Source: Pseudomonas sp. FEN
GTDB taxonomy: Bacteria > Pseudomonadota > Gammaproteobacteria > Pseudomonadales > Pseudomonadaceae
Length of the DNA stretch: 64,000 nucleotides
Direction of reading: 5' to 3'
Assembly: GCF_904067045.1 (NCBI RefSeq)
Contig: NZ_CAJFDC010000036.1
Span: forward strand, 946,001-1,010,000
Both the position numbers and the translations under genes were made by a program. This document shows, piece by piece, positions 16,875 to 25,940 of the stretch. The number at the start of each line of letters is the position of its first letter. Position 1 is the stretch's first letter. Below the pieces are notes generated by a model. It was not told where the DNA came from. It ran no database searches and saw only the letters and a list, made by a program, of their open reading frames with translations.

Positions 16875-18734
16875 CTAAAACGCTGAGGATTTTTCATATT
16901 GTTCTATCAGTCGATTGAGCGAACCGGAAAAACTCAGATGGGCCAATGTCTTCACATTATAATGTGAGTCTGCCTCATTACCCGCCGTCAACACCCCCTC
17001 ACGCTGCCACAACGCTGTGCGCCAAAGGCTCAAGTCCTTGATCGAGATCGTCAGCGGACCGTCAAGGGTTTCAACTCCCAAGCCGAGTTCTAAAACAACT
17101 TCCGTGATCGTTTGATTTTTCTGCGGCGTCGAATGATCTGACTCATGGGAAATTTCATACGTCAACGCAGGGGTCAACGTTGTGGGAAAAGCCCTATCCG
17201 GGCGCGCAGCAAACAAACTTAGCGCTTTCCGATCATCACTCAACGACAGCAGCAGGAAACAGGGGAAACCGTTTAAATCTATCAGCCCACGGTCATTGCC
17301 CTGATTGTCGTTAAAAACAATTTTTTCCTCATAACTCAACTCGCTGGTGTTTGAATCAACGCTCATTCGCCTGAGTAGCTGAATATTGAACGCCCTGGTT
17401 TTCTCGGGCTCGGAGGTCTTGACAGTCAGCGCACCGATTTTTTCTCGGCGGTTGTATAGTTTGTTTTTTTCTTCATTCAACTTTGCCTGAAGATAGCTTA
17501 GCGTTTCCTTCATTTGATGCTCGGCTGAAAATTTTGTCGCCCCCAACAACTTCATGAACTGGGGAAGCCTGGTCGTCAGCTTGCCGCTGCTGATAACCGC
17601 GGCAATGGTTCCATCTTTATAGTGAGGGGACAGGACAAAAGGCTCAGCCGGATCGAAAGCCTCTATATCCTCTAAAATCGACTTGAAGCTCAGCCAATGT
17701 CTACGCTTCGAAAAATCAGCTGTCGACTTACTCCACTCGCCAATTTGCGCCGCCACAGTGGTAATTCTAGACAAACGCGCTTCGCTCAAGGAAACACTCA
17801 ATAGAGCGCTACCGGAGGCACCTTGGGTTTCCGAGGGGCGTAAAACAATAGAGCACTTATTTTTAAAAGCGTCAAAGCAGAGCCCACGAGCGACATCCAT
17901 TTCAAAACGGGTATTTTCCAAAAAATCAAAAGTACACGGCCCCCGTGTGCTCCAGCGATTCCTTTGCAATGGGTAATAAGCTGACAATTGCTCCAGCGGT
18001 AATTGCCGGTATCCAAAACACTTCAGCGCGTGCTTTTTTTCGCTCAGATAATCCCTGAAATTTTTCTCGCCTTCGGGTCGAGGGTTGCCGACCCAGGCCG
18101 CCACCCTCTCCAACCGCAAGGAGTGCTGGCCATTCTTGATCGCCAACGGAATCGTATTGAATTGGAACTCGCTAAAACCAGAGAAAAAATCCTTGAAGTC
18201 CTCGCCGAAGTCCGCCAGGAGAAAAGGCGCTTCCCCGCTTTTTGTGGTATTCCACACCTTGACCACCGAGCTGCCATCTTTTGTTTCCAGCTTAATGACA
18301 CAAGGATCCTCGTGAGAAAAGATCAGTGGCTCGGCCTTGCCCGACACCGTGCGTGTCGCTACCTTCACAGCACTTTTAGCATGTCGGCTCGCCGCTGCAA
18401 CCTTGCCGTTTTTATCCTCCTCCCAGGTTCTGAGCATGAGATACAGCTGATCATTCAGACAGACCAGGGTAAAACTTCTGCCCTCTCGATAAGAAAACAC
18501 TCGCTTATCGGCAGCGCCTTGCCGTTGCTCGGCGATATAATGATCGTCTGTTCTCTCTCCCATCCAGATGTTCGGCTTAGCAACCAGACTGGCGGAGTCG
18601 ACGTCATGCTTCTGCCACACCGCATTGATCCCTGTGAATGCAAAGGTGAAAGCGTAGTCCTTTTCTCCATAAACAGGACTTTCCACCTTATAGCGATCTT
18701 CATTCATCTCTAATAGCTCGATTTGCGCAGACAT
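16875..18734 (-). CDS. Unrecognised protein, third gene of toxin-like cassette
   Basis: A 619-residue protein that I do not recognise. It starts MSAQIELLEMNEDRYKVESP; the ATG at 18734 has AAGGAG eight bases upstream, overlapping the stop of the preceding gene, which supports coupled expression. There is no signal peptide and no clear membrane helix. Alternating polar and hydrophobic patterns with many Ser, Lys, Thr and aromatics suggest mostly beta structure, with one Lys/Glu-rich helical stretch near residue 415-440 (QMKETLSYLQAKLNEEKNKL). GC content is visibly lower than in neighbours. It ends 20 bases from queG, tail to tail, with no obvious terminator. By position it would be a partner of the protease-containing protein encoded upstream; the role is unknown. 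Confidence 0.8.
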   Translation of the reverse strand: MSAQIELLEMNEDRYKVESPVYGEKDYAFTFAFTGINAVWQKHDVDSASLVAKPNIWMGERTDDHYIAEQRQGAADKRVFSYREGRSFTLVCLNDQLYLMLRTWEEDKNGKVAAASRHAKSAVKVATRTVSGKAEPLIFSHEDPCVIKLETKDGSSVVKVWNTTKSGEAPFLLADFGEDFKDFFSGFSEFQFNTIPLAIKNGQHSLRLERVAAWVGNPRPEGEKNFRDYLSEKKHALKCFGYRQLPLEQLSAYYPLQRNRWSTRGPCTFDFLENTRFEMDVARGLCFDAFKNKCSIVLRPSETQGASGSALLSVSLSEARLSRITTVAAQIGEWSKSTADFSKRRHWLSFKSILEDIEAFDPAEPFVLSPHYKDGTIAAVISSGKLTTRLPQFMKLLGATKFSAEHQMKETLSYLQAKLNEEKNKLYNRREKIGALTVKTSEPEKTRAFNIQLLRRMSVDSNTSELSYEEKIVFNDNQGNDRGLIDLNGFPCFLLLSLSDDRKALSLFAARPDRAFPTTLTPALTYEISHESDHSTPQKNQTITEVVLELGLGVETLDGPLTISIKDLSLWRTALWQREGVLTAGNEADSHYNVKTLAHLSFSGSLNRLIEQYEKSSAF

Positions 18735-18747
18735 CACCGTCGCTCCT

Positions 18748-21700
18748 TTATTCCTTTTCAACCACGTCGTAGTGCCGAATCTGGTCTTTCAGATAATCCT
18801 TTGAAGACTGCCTCTGGGCGACGCGATCAGCCAACTGAACAAACCCTTGCTGAAGGGCTGGTTCGGCAAAAACCGCTTGAAATTGATAAGTTTCTTCTCG
18901 ACGAACCCGCTCAGAAAATTTTAACGCCTCAATTAACTGATCGGCGTTGAAGGTTCCCTCCTCCAGCGCCAGACTGACCCGGCTTTGCCTGGCCTTATCC
19001 CATGCCACAATCGACTTTAGGCAAATCGTCAGCAGGTGCGCTTCTGTTTCCAGGAAAAAGAACACATCGTCATCTTTTATCTGGGCGCTTCTAAAGCTGA
19101 CAGTAGGCGCTGAAATAAAATTGATCGCGTCCTTTTTGGTCGACAGAAAAAGCACTTTGGTTCCGCCCAACGCACTGGAAATCTCAATGCTGTTTCTGTA
19201 CCCATTGGCAATAACATTGTCGCTGCCACCCTGATTGAGATAGAAAAAATTCTCTGGCAAATGACCGACCAACTGGGTTTCATTCTTACCGCCATGAAGG
19301 TAAGCCACCTCTCCACGGGCGACCAGAATATCCTGGCCATCATCACTGGGATAAATGGGTATATTGGCTTCGCCCAGAATGGTGTTTCGCAAAACATATT
19401 CCGTCTTGCCAGGCCATTGGCGCAGGACGGTTTTCGCTCCCAGCGGCTCACGACTTAAATCAACTTGGCGCCGCCAGTAGATTTTTCCGTCATTCGCTGA
19501 CACCTCCAATGTATAAAGGCGACCTTTTATCTCAAACTCCAAAAACTCACTGATCGGCTCCTTCAAAAAATTGACCAGCGTCAGCGAGCCTTCCTTGAGC
19601 GCCGCATGGCTGTCTTGCAACAATGCGATGACGGCGGAATCCTGAGTCGTCGCCAGCTCTTGTTTAGGGTCGAGCAAGAGTGCCCACTGTAAAATAATGC
19701 TTCCCCATAGCTCATGCTCTACTCCAGGGACCTGGATGCTAATATTCTGCAACTCGACGCCCATCAACTTCAGGCGTGATGGCGCCAGCCCTCTCTGAAA
19801 ATCCTCTTCGGCAGCAAAATCAAACGTAGTATGTGAATCCCACATCAGATAAAGAGTATTGGCTGAGCCGCGGCCTTGGACTTTACTTCGTCCCTGCCCC
19901 ACATACAGCGTATTAGAGAACAGCGGATCCAACTCATAATCATGGTTACCTTTCAAACAAGGGATATAGGCATAAGGATTGAGCTTTCCGGTGATTGCCA
20001 GATAATAGGGCGAATCAAACTCCCCACCTTCAAACTCTCTTTCCGCCCGCCTTGAATAAGGCGAAGGTTTTGCCGAAAGAACATCCTTGTTCATCCAGAT
20101 ACAAAGCACCAGTATATCGACGCCTCGCCACCAAGCCTCCTTGGCTTCCATCCGAGGCTTATCGGACCACTGCGTGCTGAATATTTTTCTTCCGGCATTG
20201 GAATAACCATGAATGGAGATGTAGGGCTCCAACGCTTCGGGGAAACCATCCTCAATAAAAACATCTTGCGCCATGCGCTCAAAGGAGAACGGAATCGACG
20301 TATAGGCCAATACATGGTCCTCAAGAAACCCCTCCAGCTTCGACGCCGAAATCGCGGGAGTGATGTCCAACCCCTCGTAAGGCAGATCCAGCTCTTTCAC
20401 AATGTCAGAAAAGGTCAATTTCTGATTGTAATAAAAGTCAATCCCGAAAAAAAATGACTGATTGCCGATCACCTCGGAAAAGGCAGAAGATAGATCGATT
20501 CGATAATAGGAGGTTGAATCGCTTTCTTCTAATGGGTCTTTAATATCCAGCTCGAAAAAGTAGGCTTCGCCTTGCGCCTGCAGATTGAATAATTGTGCCG
20601 AGGCGACATCCTTGCCAACTTTTCTAAAATGGCAACGACCGATATATTTTTCTTCGTGCAACCGTTGCGAGTTCTCGTCGAACACTTCATAAGAAAAATT
20701 GACAACCCCTGCCGATGGCTCCGCCTGCAGATACGCCAAGCCCTTCACCCGCAGGAAAGATTTTTTATCAAGGTAAACGATCGAGGCCAGCGCGGTCATA
20801 TCGAGTAGAAGCTCATGCTCCTTTTTTCTAACCGTGCTCGAAAGCTCAAGACGATGAACGCCGTTGTAAGTCACCTCACCCAGCGGATCATAAAAAACCC
20901 TGAACTGAGGAAAGGCAATATCCAGATATTTGAACAGGTCCTTGCCATCCAGCAAATATTTCAGATACAACGAATCAAGGCGATGGGCTTTATTGACGGC
21001 TTTCAGGTCGATTAACTGATGACCGGAAGATTTTACCTTTACCTGCAAAAAGTCTTTTTTTTCATCTTCGAAAGCGTCTATTTGATTGCCGCCACGTGTC
21101 GTGACCCGATAGGAGAACTGAAGGGAACTCAAATTGAAGGCTGACGTTGGCACACCCGACAGAAGAACAAAATTTCTTGATTTTCTCTTTTTTATATCTT
21201 CAAAGCTTAGCGACCCACTGTTCGGCAGCGTGGACTGCCCGTCGTAGCGAGTGACCTTGATTTCATAATGAACCACGCCATCACGAAGGTGTTTATCAAG
21301 GTCCGCCACCCTTTTTTCATTAAAAACCAGTTCTGTTGCGTCATAAGATCGACTGGAAGCGCTGCCGAGGAAAACCGCTTCAGGACTTCCTGGAAGTAAT
21401 AGCTCAGGCAAATCCATTTCCAGGACATTGTATAAGCGATGGCCATAATAAAGTTCGGGATTCAAGGTGATCGTTTGATTGTGTAGAATGATTTTCAGAT
21501 CTTTTTCGATATTCTTTCTTAACGCCAACCCCGCGCGCTTGGTTTCGCTTACAAAAAAGTTACCTTCCAAGGACACCTGCAGTTTCGATCGATCACGATC
21601 CTCCACTTTAAAAGACTGCTTGCTCACCGGGGTTACCCGGGGATCCAGCCGGGTGCTGATGTCATGATAGCGGAGTGAAGTATCCGTGATCATCAGTTCG

Positions 21701-21768
21701 ATCCTACCCAACCTGGAATCCACCGCCACACCATGGCCGGTAATTTTCACTACTTTCCTGTCACTCAT
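18748..21768 (-). CDS. Unrecognised large protein, second gene of toxin-like cassette
   Basis: A 1006-residue protein of unknown family, without signal peptide or obvious membrane helix. It begins MSDRKVVKITGHGVAVDSRL and looks largely beta-rich with many Tyr, Phe and charged residues. Residues about 823-889 contain Gly-Asp/Asn-rich turns (YLNQGGSDNVIANGYRNSIE) that weakly resemble a repeat of a beta-roll or beta-helix. The last 100 residues are helical and charged. Starts GTG (21771) and ATG (21768) are adjacent; AAGGGA lies upstream of both, and I chose the ATG. It lies 51 bases after the protease-like gene and 13 bases before the last cassette gene, so all three are probably one transcript. 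Base composition is lower in GC than the flanking core genes. Confidence 0.8.
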   Translation of the reverse strand: MSDRKVVKITGHGVAVDSRLGRIELMITDTSLRYHDISTRLDPRVTPVSKQSFKVEDRDRSKLQVSLEGNFFVSETKRAGLALRKNIEKDLKIILHNQTITLNPELYYGHRLYNVLEMDLPELLLPGSPEAVFLGSASSRSYDATELVFNEKRVADLDKHLRDGVVHYEIKVTRYDGQSTLPNSGSLSFEDIKKRKSRNFVLLSGVPTSAFNLSSLQFSYRVTTRGGNQIDAFEDEKKDFLQVKVKSSGHQLIDLKAVNKAHRLDSLYLKYLLDGKDLFKYLDIAFPQFRVFYDPLGEVTYNGVHRLELSSTVRKKEHELLLDMTALASIVYLDKKSFLRVKGLAYLQAEPSAGVVNFSYEVFDENSQRLHEEKYIGRCHFRKVGKDVASAQLFNLQAQGEAYFFELDIKDPLEESDSTSYYRIDLSSAFSEVIGNQSFFFGIDFYYNQKLTFSDIVKELDLPYEGLDITPAISASKLEGFLEDHVLAYTSIPFSFERMAQDVFIEDGFPEALEPYISIHGYSNAGRKIFSTQWSDKPRMEAKEAWWRGVDILVLCIWMNKDVLSAKPSPYSRRAEREFEGGEFDSPYYLAITGKLNPYAYIPCLKGNHDYELDPLFSNTLYVGQGRSKVQGRGSANTLYLMWDSHTTFDFAAEEDFQRGLAPSRLKLMGVELQNISIQVPGVEHELWGSIILQWALLLDPKQELATTQDSAVIALLQDSHAALKEGSLTLVNFLKEPISEFLEFEIKGRLYTLEVSANDGKIYWRRQVDLSREPLGAKTVLRQWPGKTEYVLRNTILGEANIPIYPSDDGQDILVARGEVAYLHGGKNETQLVGHLPENFFYLNQGGSDNVIANGYRNSIEISSALGGTKVLFLSTKKDAINFISAPTVSFRSAQIKDDDVFFFLETEAHLLTICLKSIVAWDKARQSRVSLALEEGTFNADQLIEALKFSERVRREETYQFQAVFAEPALQQGFVQLADRVAQRQSSKDYLKDQIRHYDVVEKE

Positions 21769-21819
21769 CACTTATATTCCCTTAAAGTGTTTTAACCATG
21801 CCCGACGCCAGATTCACAC

Positions 21820-24800
21820 TTAAACGGAAACCGCGAAGCCGCTCACCGACGCATGCAGATTGATCTCGCACCGACTGACCTCCCGCCTCAATAGCAGCAG
21901 GGATCGTCCACTCGAGTTTCTCAGGGTAATTCGCGAACCGTCCCCCACCACGGCCATCACCGGGTGCGTCTCTCCACTTTTGAACTCGATATGGGCAGGT
22001 AATTGAACGCTTCGAACCACCTGTTCCAGCGCACAAGCCTGCTGACTCCCGGCGCTCACCAGGTCGAGCCTGAAGCTGCTCTTGCCTTTGAACTTGACGA
22101 CCTCCAAAGAAGAGCGAGACAAGTCCAGCAGCGCAATCGTCTCGCGAGCATCGCCTTGGCCGGACAGATCCAGGCTCACTTGCGGCAGCGTCTGGAATTC
22201 GCCCTCGGGGACAATCAACGCTGTCCGGCCGCCAAAATTGGAGTCCAGGTTCTTTGACGCCATCACGCTCTTACTGAACTGCAAGGTATAGCGAATTTCG
22301 GAGTGCAGTTTGACCTGGTATTGGTTGCGGGCTTGCTCTTGCGGGGACTCCCCCGCCGCCCACCCGAAGGGATTGACCTCCAGGAGCAGATGGGGCGTGG
22401 CACCGAAAAGAAGAATGGTCGGGATCGGACCGAAGTCGAGCACTTCCCGCCGACGGTTCGGCGTGGAGGGCATCGTAACCATAAGCTTGCGCTCTTGCCC
22501 CCGGCGGGTCTCCCGACGACGAAGGTACCAGCCCTTGTAAACCTGCTCGGCTTTATCCTTGTGCTTGGCATCCGACCAGGATTTCAAGTCATCCGGACCA
22601 AGCCCCAAAGGCGACAATGTGTAACCCCTGGGCTCCTGGCGAAAGCTGGAACCCTGGCTGACCGTACCGATATCCTTGAACGGATTGGTCTGATCACGAT
22701 CGTCCGCATCGTTGATCATCGGCGTTAGAAAGAGATCGATACCATCCTCATGCAAGCCGGTAGTGAGGGCTCCCTTGGTGTGGTCACGATTGCCGTCAAA
22801 CAGTTGATCCGCCGCCTGGCGCATCTGCTGCTGGGTCAAAACTCCCGGTAGCGCTGAAGAGCCGAACATATTGCTGAAGAACAGGGCGACCTTCTCATCC
22901 CAGCGGTAGTTCTCCAGTTGTGAGAGGCTCACGATCGAATTCAAAATGATATTCACGATGGCCAGAGCCACCCCCACCAGCACCAGCACAATCCCCACCC
23001 CAGGCACCCCCATCAGGATGAAACCGGCCAGGCTCACCCCAAAGGACGCCGCGTCAATCACCGTCATGGTGATATAGAGCGCCTGTTCCTCGGCGGTCTT
23101 CGCCAACTGGGCACCTTCGACGTTACGATAGAGACTGACGGCGGTGAACAGTACATCCAGGGGCAGCAGCACCTTGTTCATCTTGAAGAACAGTTGGTCC
23201 AGCCTGGGCCGCCAGAGGGCTCGGGAAGCACTGGAGGCCAGGCGCAAGGCCAGCACCGGTCCGATATCGCTGGTGAAATCAAAGATCCCCTTGACCACCG
23301 CCAGTGAATCGCTGGTGGTGAAGAGCGCGGATTTGACAGAAGAAAAATCCAGCTGGAACGGTTGGGTTCGAAAGTCCGCAAAGACGCCAAAAGCCCCGAG
23401 CAGTCGACTGGAACCGACGGCGATACGCGCGGTGGTTTTCAGGACAGCGGGAGACAGTTTCTTCTTCTGGATACTGCTTTTGGCCCGGCCGAGACTTTCC
23501 TCAGTCTCTTGCAGATGTTTCAGCGACAGCGAGTCCTTGAGCAGCACCTTTCTTTTTTTCAGGTTGTTTTCCAGCTGATCCATGGCGGAGAGAATCTTTG
23601 CTTGCTCAGCGCCTTCGAGCAAGGTTCTCAACTCTCTCGTCGAGACCCCGATCTGCTCACTGCCCAAGAGGCTCTGTCGCAGGGAAACGTCCACCACTAT
23701 CGTACTCGATTGGGGGGTGGCCACTTGAAAGAAACGGAAGATATCCGGGGTGAACTCGACATAGGGAATATTCTTGAAAAACTCACGGGCGGCAGTATCG
23801 ATATTGATACCGGTCATCTGCCAATAGTCCTGCTTATCGAGCAAGAACATTTTTGTATAGGCGAGCTGATAGTTGTATTCGCTGGCGGGTACGGGATGAC
23901 CACAGAGCCTGAAGACGATATCGGTGATATGCCTTATCTTGGCAGGTCCGACCGGGTCATAAGGATCGATCAGGAATTTTATTTTCGCCCGGGTGTAAGT
24001 ATTATAACCGCCAACAAAATCCCGCCGTTCGGTGGCGGTTTTCAAACTCACCAAAAAATCCAACACCTTCCTGGCAGTTTCGGCCTCGCCGACAGGTAAT
24101 AACTGTGACGTCCGCACCGAGGTATCGGCGATAGAGGCAATCGCAACCAGGGAGCGGATCTCTCCGACCATCCCGGGGAATTTCTCATTGATGATTCGTG
24201 CGCATTCATTGAACGCCCGTCTGCGGGTATTGACCGCTGCTCGCGCAGGCTCCTGGATAAAATCCAGCGTCGCTTCTTCTACATGGGAAACATCTCTATC
24301 GCTCGCGGAAACCCGCCGCACCTCTAAAACATGGGTACGCCTCAAATAGTCGACAAAGGATAGATTGTTCAAATCGGGAAGTTGGCCGGACCATTCAAAA
24401 TGTTCGGCCAGAGCCAATCGAATAGTCGGATAAGTATCGATGAGATGCCTGAAAGCCTTGAGAACAATGCCGGGAAAAACAAGATAGTGTTCTTGCCAGG
24501 CGCTCCACAAGCGGCCGAGTGGTAGATCCGCGGTTAGTACAAGAGACGCCCTGGGGCTACAGACAATAAGCACATTGGGGATTTTATTCCGCTCAAAATG
24601 TGGCAAGGCCTTCTTTAAAAAAAGCACGGTAATATGAGTGGCCAGAACCTGGGAAATATGACAAGCCTGAAAGTTGACGACCTTTAGGTTTTTGAAGCCT
24701 GCGACAGCGTAGGTACCGAGCACATTACTGTATAGCCAATCCGCTACTTTTTCGGCGTGTGCCAGAGCATTCCCTTCTATATCGATACCATGCCCGACAA

Positions 24801-25875
24801 TATTGATAACGCCATCAAAGGTGATGCCCTGCACGGCCAGGGCGCCGTAACTTATCATCAGCTCCTTGTTGTTAATCGTATAATCCGCGCCCAACGCCAG
24901 ATAATGACGACCGCCGGGCCGGAGTATCCCGTTCAGCACCCGCTGCCGAACAAGCGTAAATTCCCCGTGGATACTCAGAAGCAACCCACTCCACTCCGTG
25001 GACCCTTCGGCGGGTAGCGATCGAAGGTTTTGTGCCAAGCTACGCCCTCTCAAGGCATTCAACTGGTGGAGCCCGCTAAAAAGATCGGGCGGCATTGACC
25101 CGAGGTTGATCGCCGATAAGAAGTTATAGAAATCCTGGCGACTATGGACACGCCCTTTCCAACGCAGGTAGTACTCGGAAAGCAATTGTATGTTTGGCCG
25201 AGAGGCGGCACTTTGCGCAGCAATCACCCGATAAAGTTTGATATCGGCAACATCATCTCCCACCAACAGATTCAAAGGCCGCTCGACAGCACGCTGGCGG
25301 CGACGCCTGGTGCCAGACAACAGCGGATTTTCCAGGGTCACCCCGTGGAACATTCGCATCCTGGCCTGGGCCAGGCCTACCTGATAAAGAGCGAGCAGCC
25401 CCTTCAGAAAATCCAGCTCTTGTTTGCTCTCCCTGAAATTTTTTCCTCCCAGGCTGACCATGCGGGAAAACTCCTGGGTCAGCGCAAAGTTGATCCGATG
25501 CTCATCATTGCCCGCCGCGGCCATCAAGTTCGCTTTGAGTGTCGGATAAGACGCTTTTAATCCTTCATCGATCATCTGCCACAGAGAAAAACAGCGAATA
25601 TCCTGTACAAAATCAAAAACGAACTCATCTCGAAAACAGGGGTAAATAATCCGCGCCCCAGCAGTCCCCTGGGTATAAATATGACCCAGGAGATAAGTCT
25701 TGCCGGCCTGCTCAGCACGAATTTCCTTATCGACCAGGTAAAGCCCCGAAAGAGAAATATCATACTTCTTCAAGGTGCGCCGAAGCTCACTCAAGCAGGC
25801 CAGACTGTCCTTACTTAACGTATCGCCCAGGACGTCATATTGGTTAGCGGCAGAATCAAACAGTAATTGATTCAT
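21820..25875 (-). CDS. Putative toxin with C80-like cysteine protease and hydrophobic translocation-like segment
   Basis: A 1351-residue protein and the most striking gene in the window. Residues 1-310 match nothing I know. Near residue 355 the strand INIVGHGID carries a His-Gly block (His362), and LKVVNFQACHISQ carries an Ala-Cys block (Cys405). This order, the preceding hydrophobic strands and the 43-residue spacing match clan CD proteases, most closely the C80 autoprocessing domain of TcdB and MARTX toxins. A helical Lys/Glu region lies at about 735-810. Residues about 940-985 are strongly hydrophobic (FGVSLAGFILMGVPGVGIVL and onward), like the pore-forming part of large clostridial toxins. 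The C-terminal 300 residues look beta-rich. No glucosyltransferase domain or signal peptide is seen. The ATG at 25875 overlaps the stop of a 22-codon leader ORF; a GTG at 25905 is an alternative start. Confidence 0.85.
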   Translation of the reverse strand: MNQLLFDSAANQYDVLGDTLSKDSLACLSELRRTLKKYDISLSGLYLVDKEIRAEQAGKTYLLGHIYTQGTAGARIIYPCFRDEFVFDFVQDIRCFSLWQMIDEGLKASYPTLKANLMAAAGNDEHRINFALTQEFSRMVSLGGKNFRESKQELDFLKGLLALYQVGLAQARMRMFHGVTLENPLLSGTRRRRQRAVERPLNLLVGDDVADIKLYRVIAAQSAASRPNIQLLSEYYLRWKGRVHSRQDFYNFLSAINLGSMPPDLFSGLHQLNALRGRSLAQNLRSLPAEGSTEWSGLLLSIHGEFTLVRQRVLNGILRPGGRHYLALGADYTINNKELMISYGALAVQGITFDGVINIVGHGIDIEGNALAHAEKVADWLYSNVLGTYAVAGFKNLKVVNFQACHISQVLATHITVLFLKKALPHFERNKIPNVLIVCSPRASLVLTADLPLGRLWSAWQEHYLVFPGIVLKAFRHLIDTYPTIRLALAEHFEWSGQLPDLNNLSFVDYLRRTHVLEVRRVSASDRDVSHVEEATLDFIQEPARAAVNTRRRAFNECARIINEKFPGMVGEIRSLVAIASIADTSVRTSQLLPVGEAETARKVLDFLVSLKTATERRDFVGGYNTYTRAKIKFLIDPYDPVGPAKIRHITDIVFRLCGHPVPASEYNYQLAYTKMFLLDKQDYWQMTGINIDTAAREFFKNIPYVEFTPDIFRFFQVATPQSSTIVVDVSLRQSLLGSEQIGVSTRELRTLLEGAEQAKILSAMDQLENNLKKRKVLLKDSLSLKHLQETEESLGRAKSSIQKKKLSPAVLKTTARIAVGSSRLLGAFGVFADFRTQPFQLDFSSVKSALFTTSDSLAVVKGIFDFTSDIGPVLALRLASSASRALWRPRLDQLFFKMNKVLLPLDVLFTAVSLYRNVEGAQLAKTAEEQALYITMTVIDAASFGVSLAGFILMGVPGVGIVLVLVGVALAIVNIILNSIVSLSQLENYRWDEKVALFFSNMFGSSALPGVLTQQQMRQAADQLFDGNRDHTKGALTTGLHEDGIDLFLTPMINDADDRDQTNPFKDIGTVSQGSSFRQEPRGYTLSPLGLGPDDLKSWSDAKHKDKAEQVYKGWYLRRRETRRGQERKLMVTMPSTPNRRREVLDFGPIPTILLFGATPHLLLEVNPFGWAAGESPQEQARNQYQVKLHSEIRYTLQFSKSVMASKNLDSNFGGRTALIVPEGEFQTLPQVSLDLSGQGDARETIALLDLSRSSLEVVKFKGKSSFRLDLVSAGSQQACALEQVVRSVQLPAHIEFKSGETHPVMAVVGDGSRITLRNSSGRSLLLLRREVSRCEINLHASVSGFAVSV

Positions 25876-25940
25876 AGGCGCAACCCGCCAGGCAGCATGG
25901 CGCACACGGGAACGCCGTTAGAGAAGGGTGACTCAGACAT
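25872..25940 (-). CDS. 22-codon leader ORF coupled to the toxin-like gene
   Basis: The minus strand reads ATG at 25940 with AAGGA seven bases upstream, a better ribosome site than that of the large gene. The product would be MSESPFSNGVPVCAMLPGGL followed by Arg-Leu. Its TGA overlaps the ATG of the 1351-residue protein (ATGA), the classic layout for translational coupling. It could be a regulatory leader or a small protein of its own; no family is recognisable. The 134 bases further upstream, to the TRIC gene, are AT-rich and should hold the cassette promoter, but I could not choose -35 and -10 boxes with confidence. Confidence 0.5.
   Translation of the reverse strand: MSESPFSNGVPVCAMLPGGLRL

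Noticed and set aside
16875..25875. Cassette as an insect-active Tc toxin or Fit/Mcf toxin locus
   Set aside because: No TcA/TcB/TcC repeats, Rhs core, chitinase or type I secretion genes are visible, and the protein sizes do not fit.
21820..25875. Glucosyltransferase domain of large clostridial toxins in the N-terminal region
   Set aside because: No DxD motif in the expected context and the region is too short (about 310 residues against about 540).
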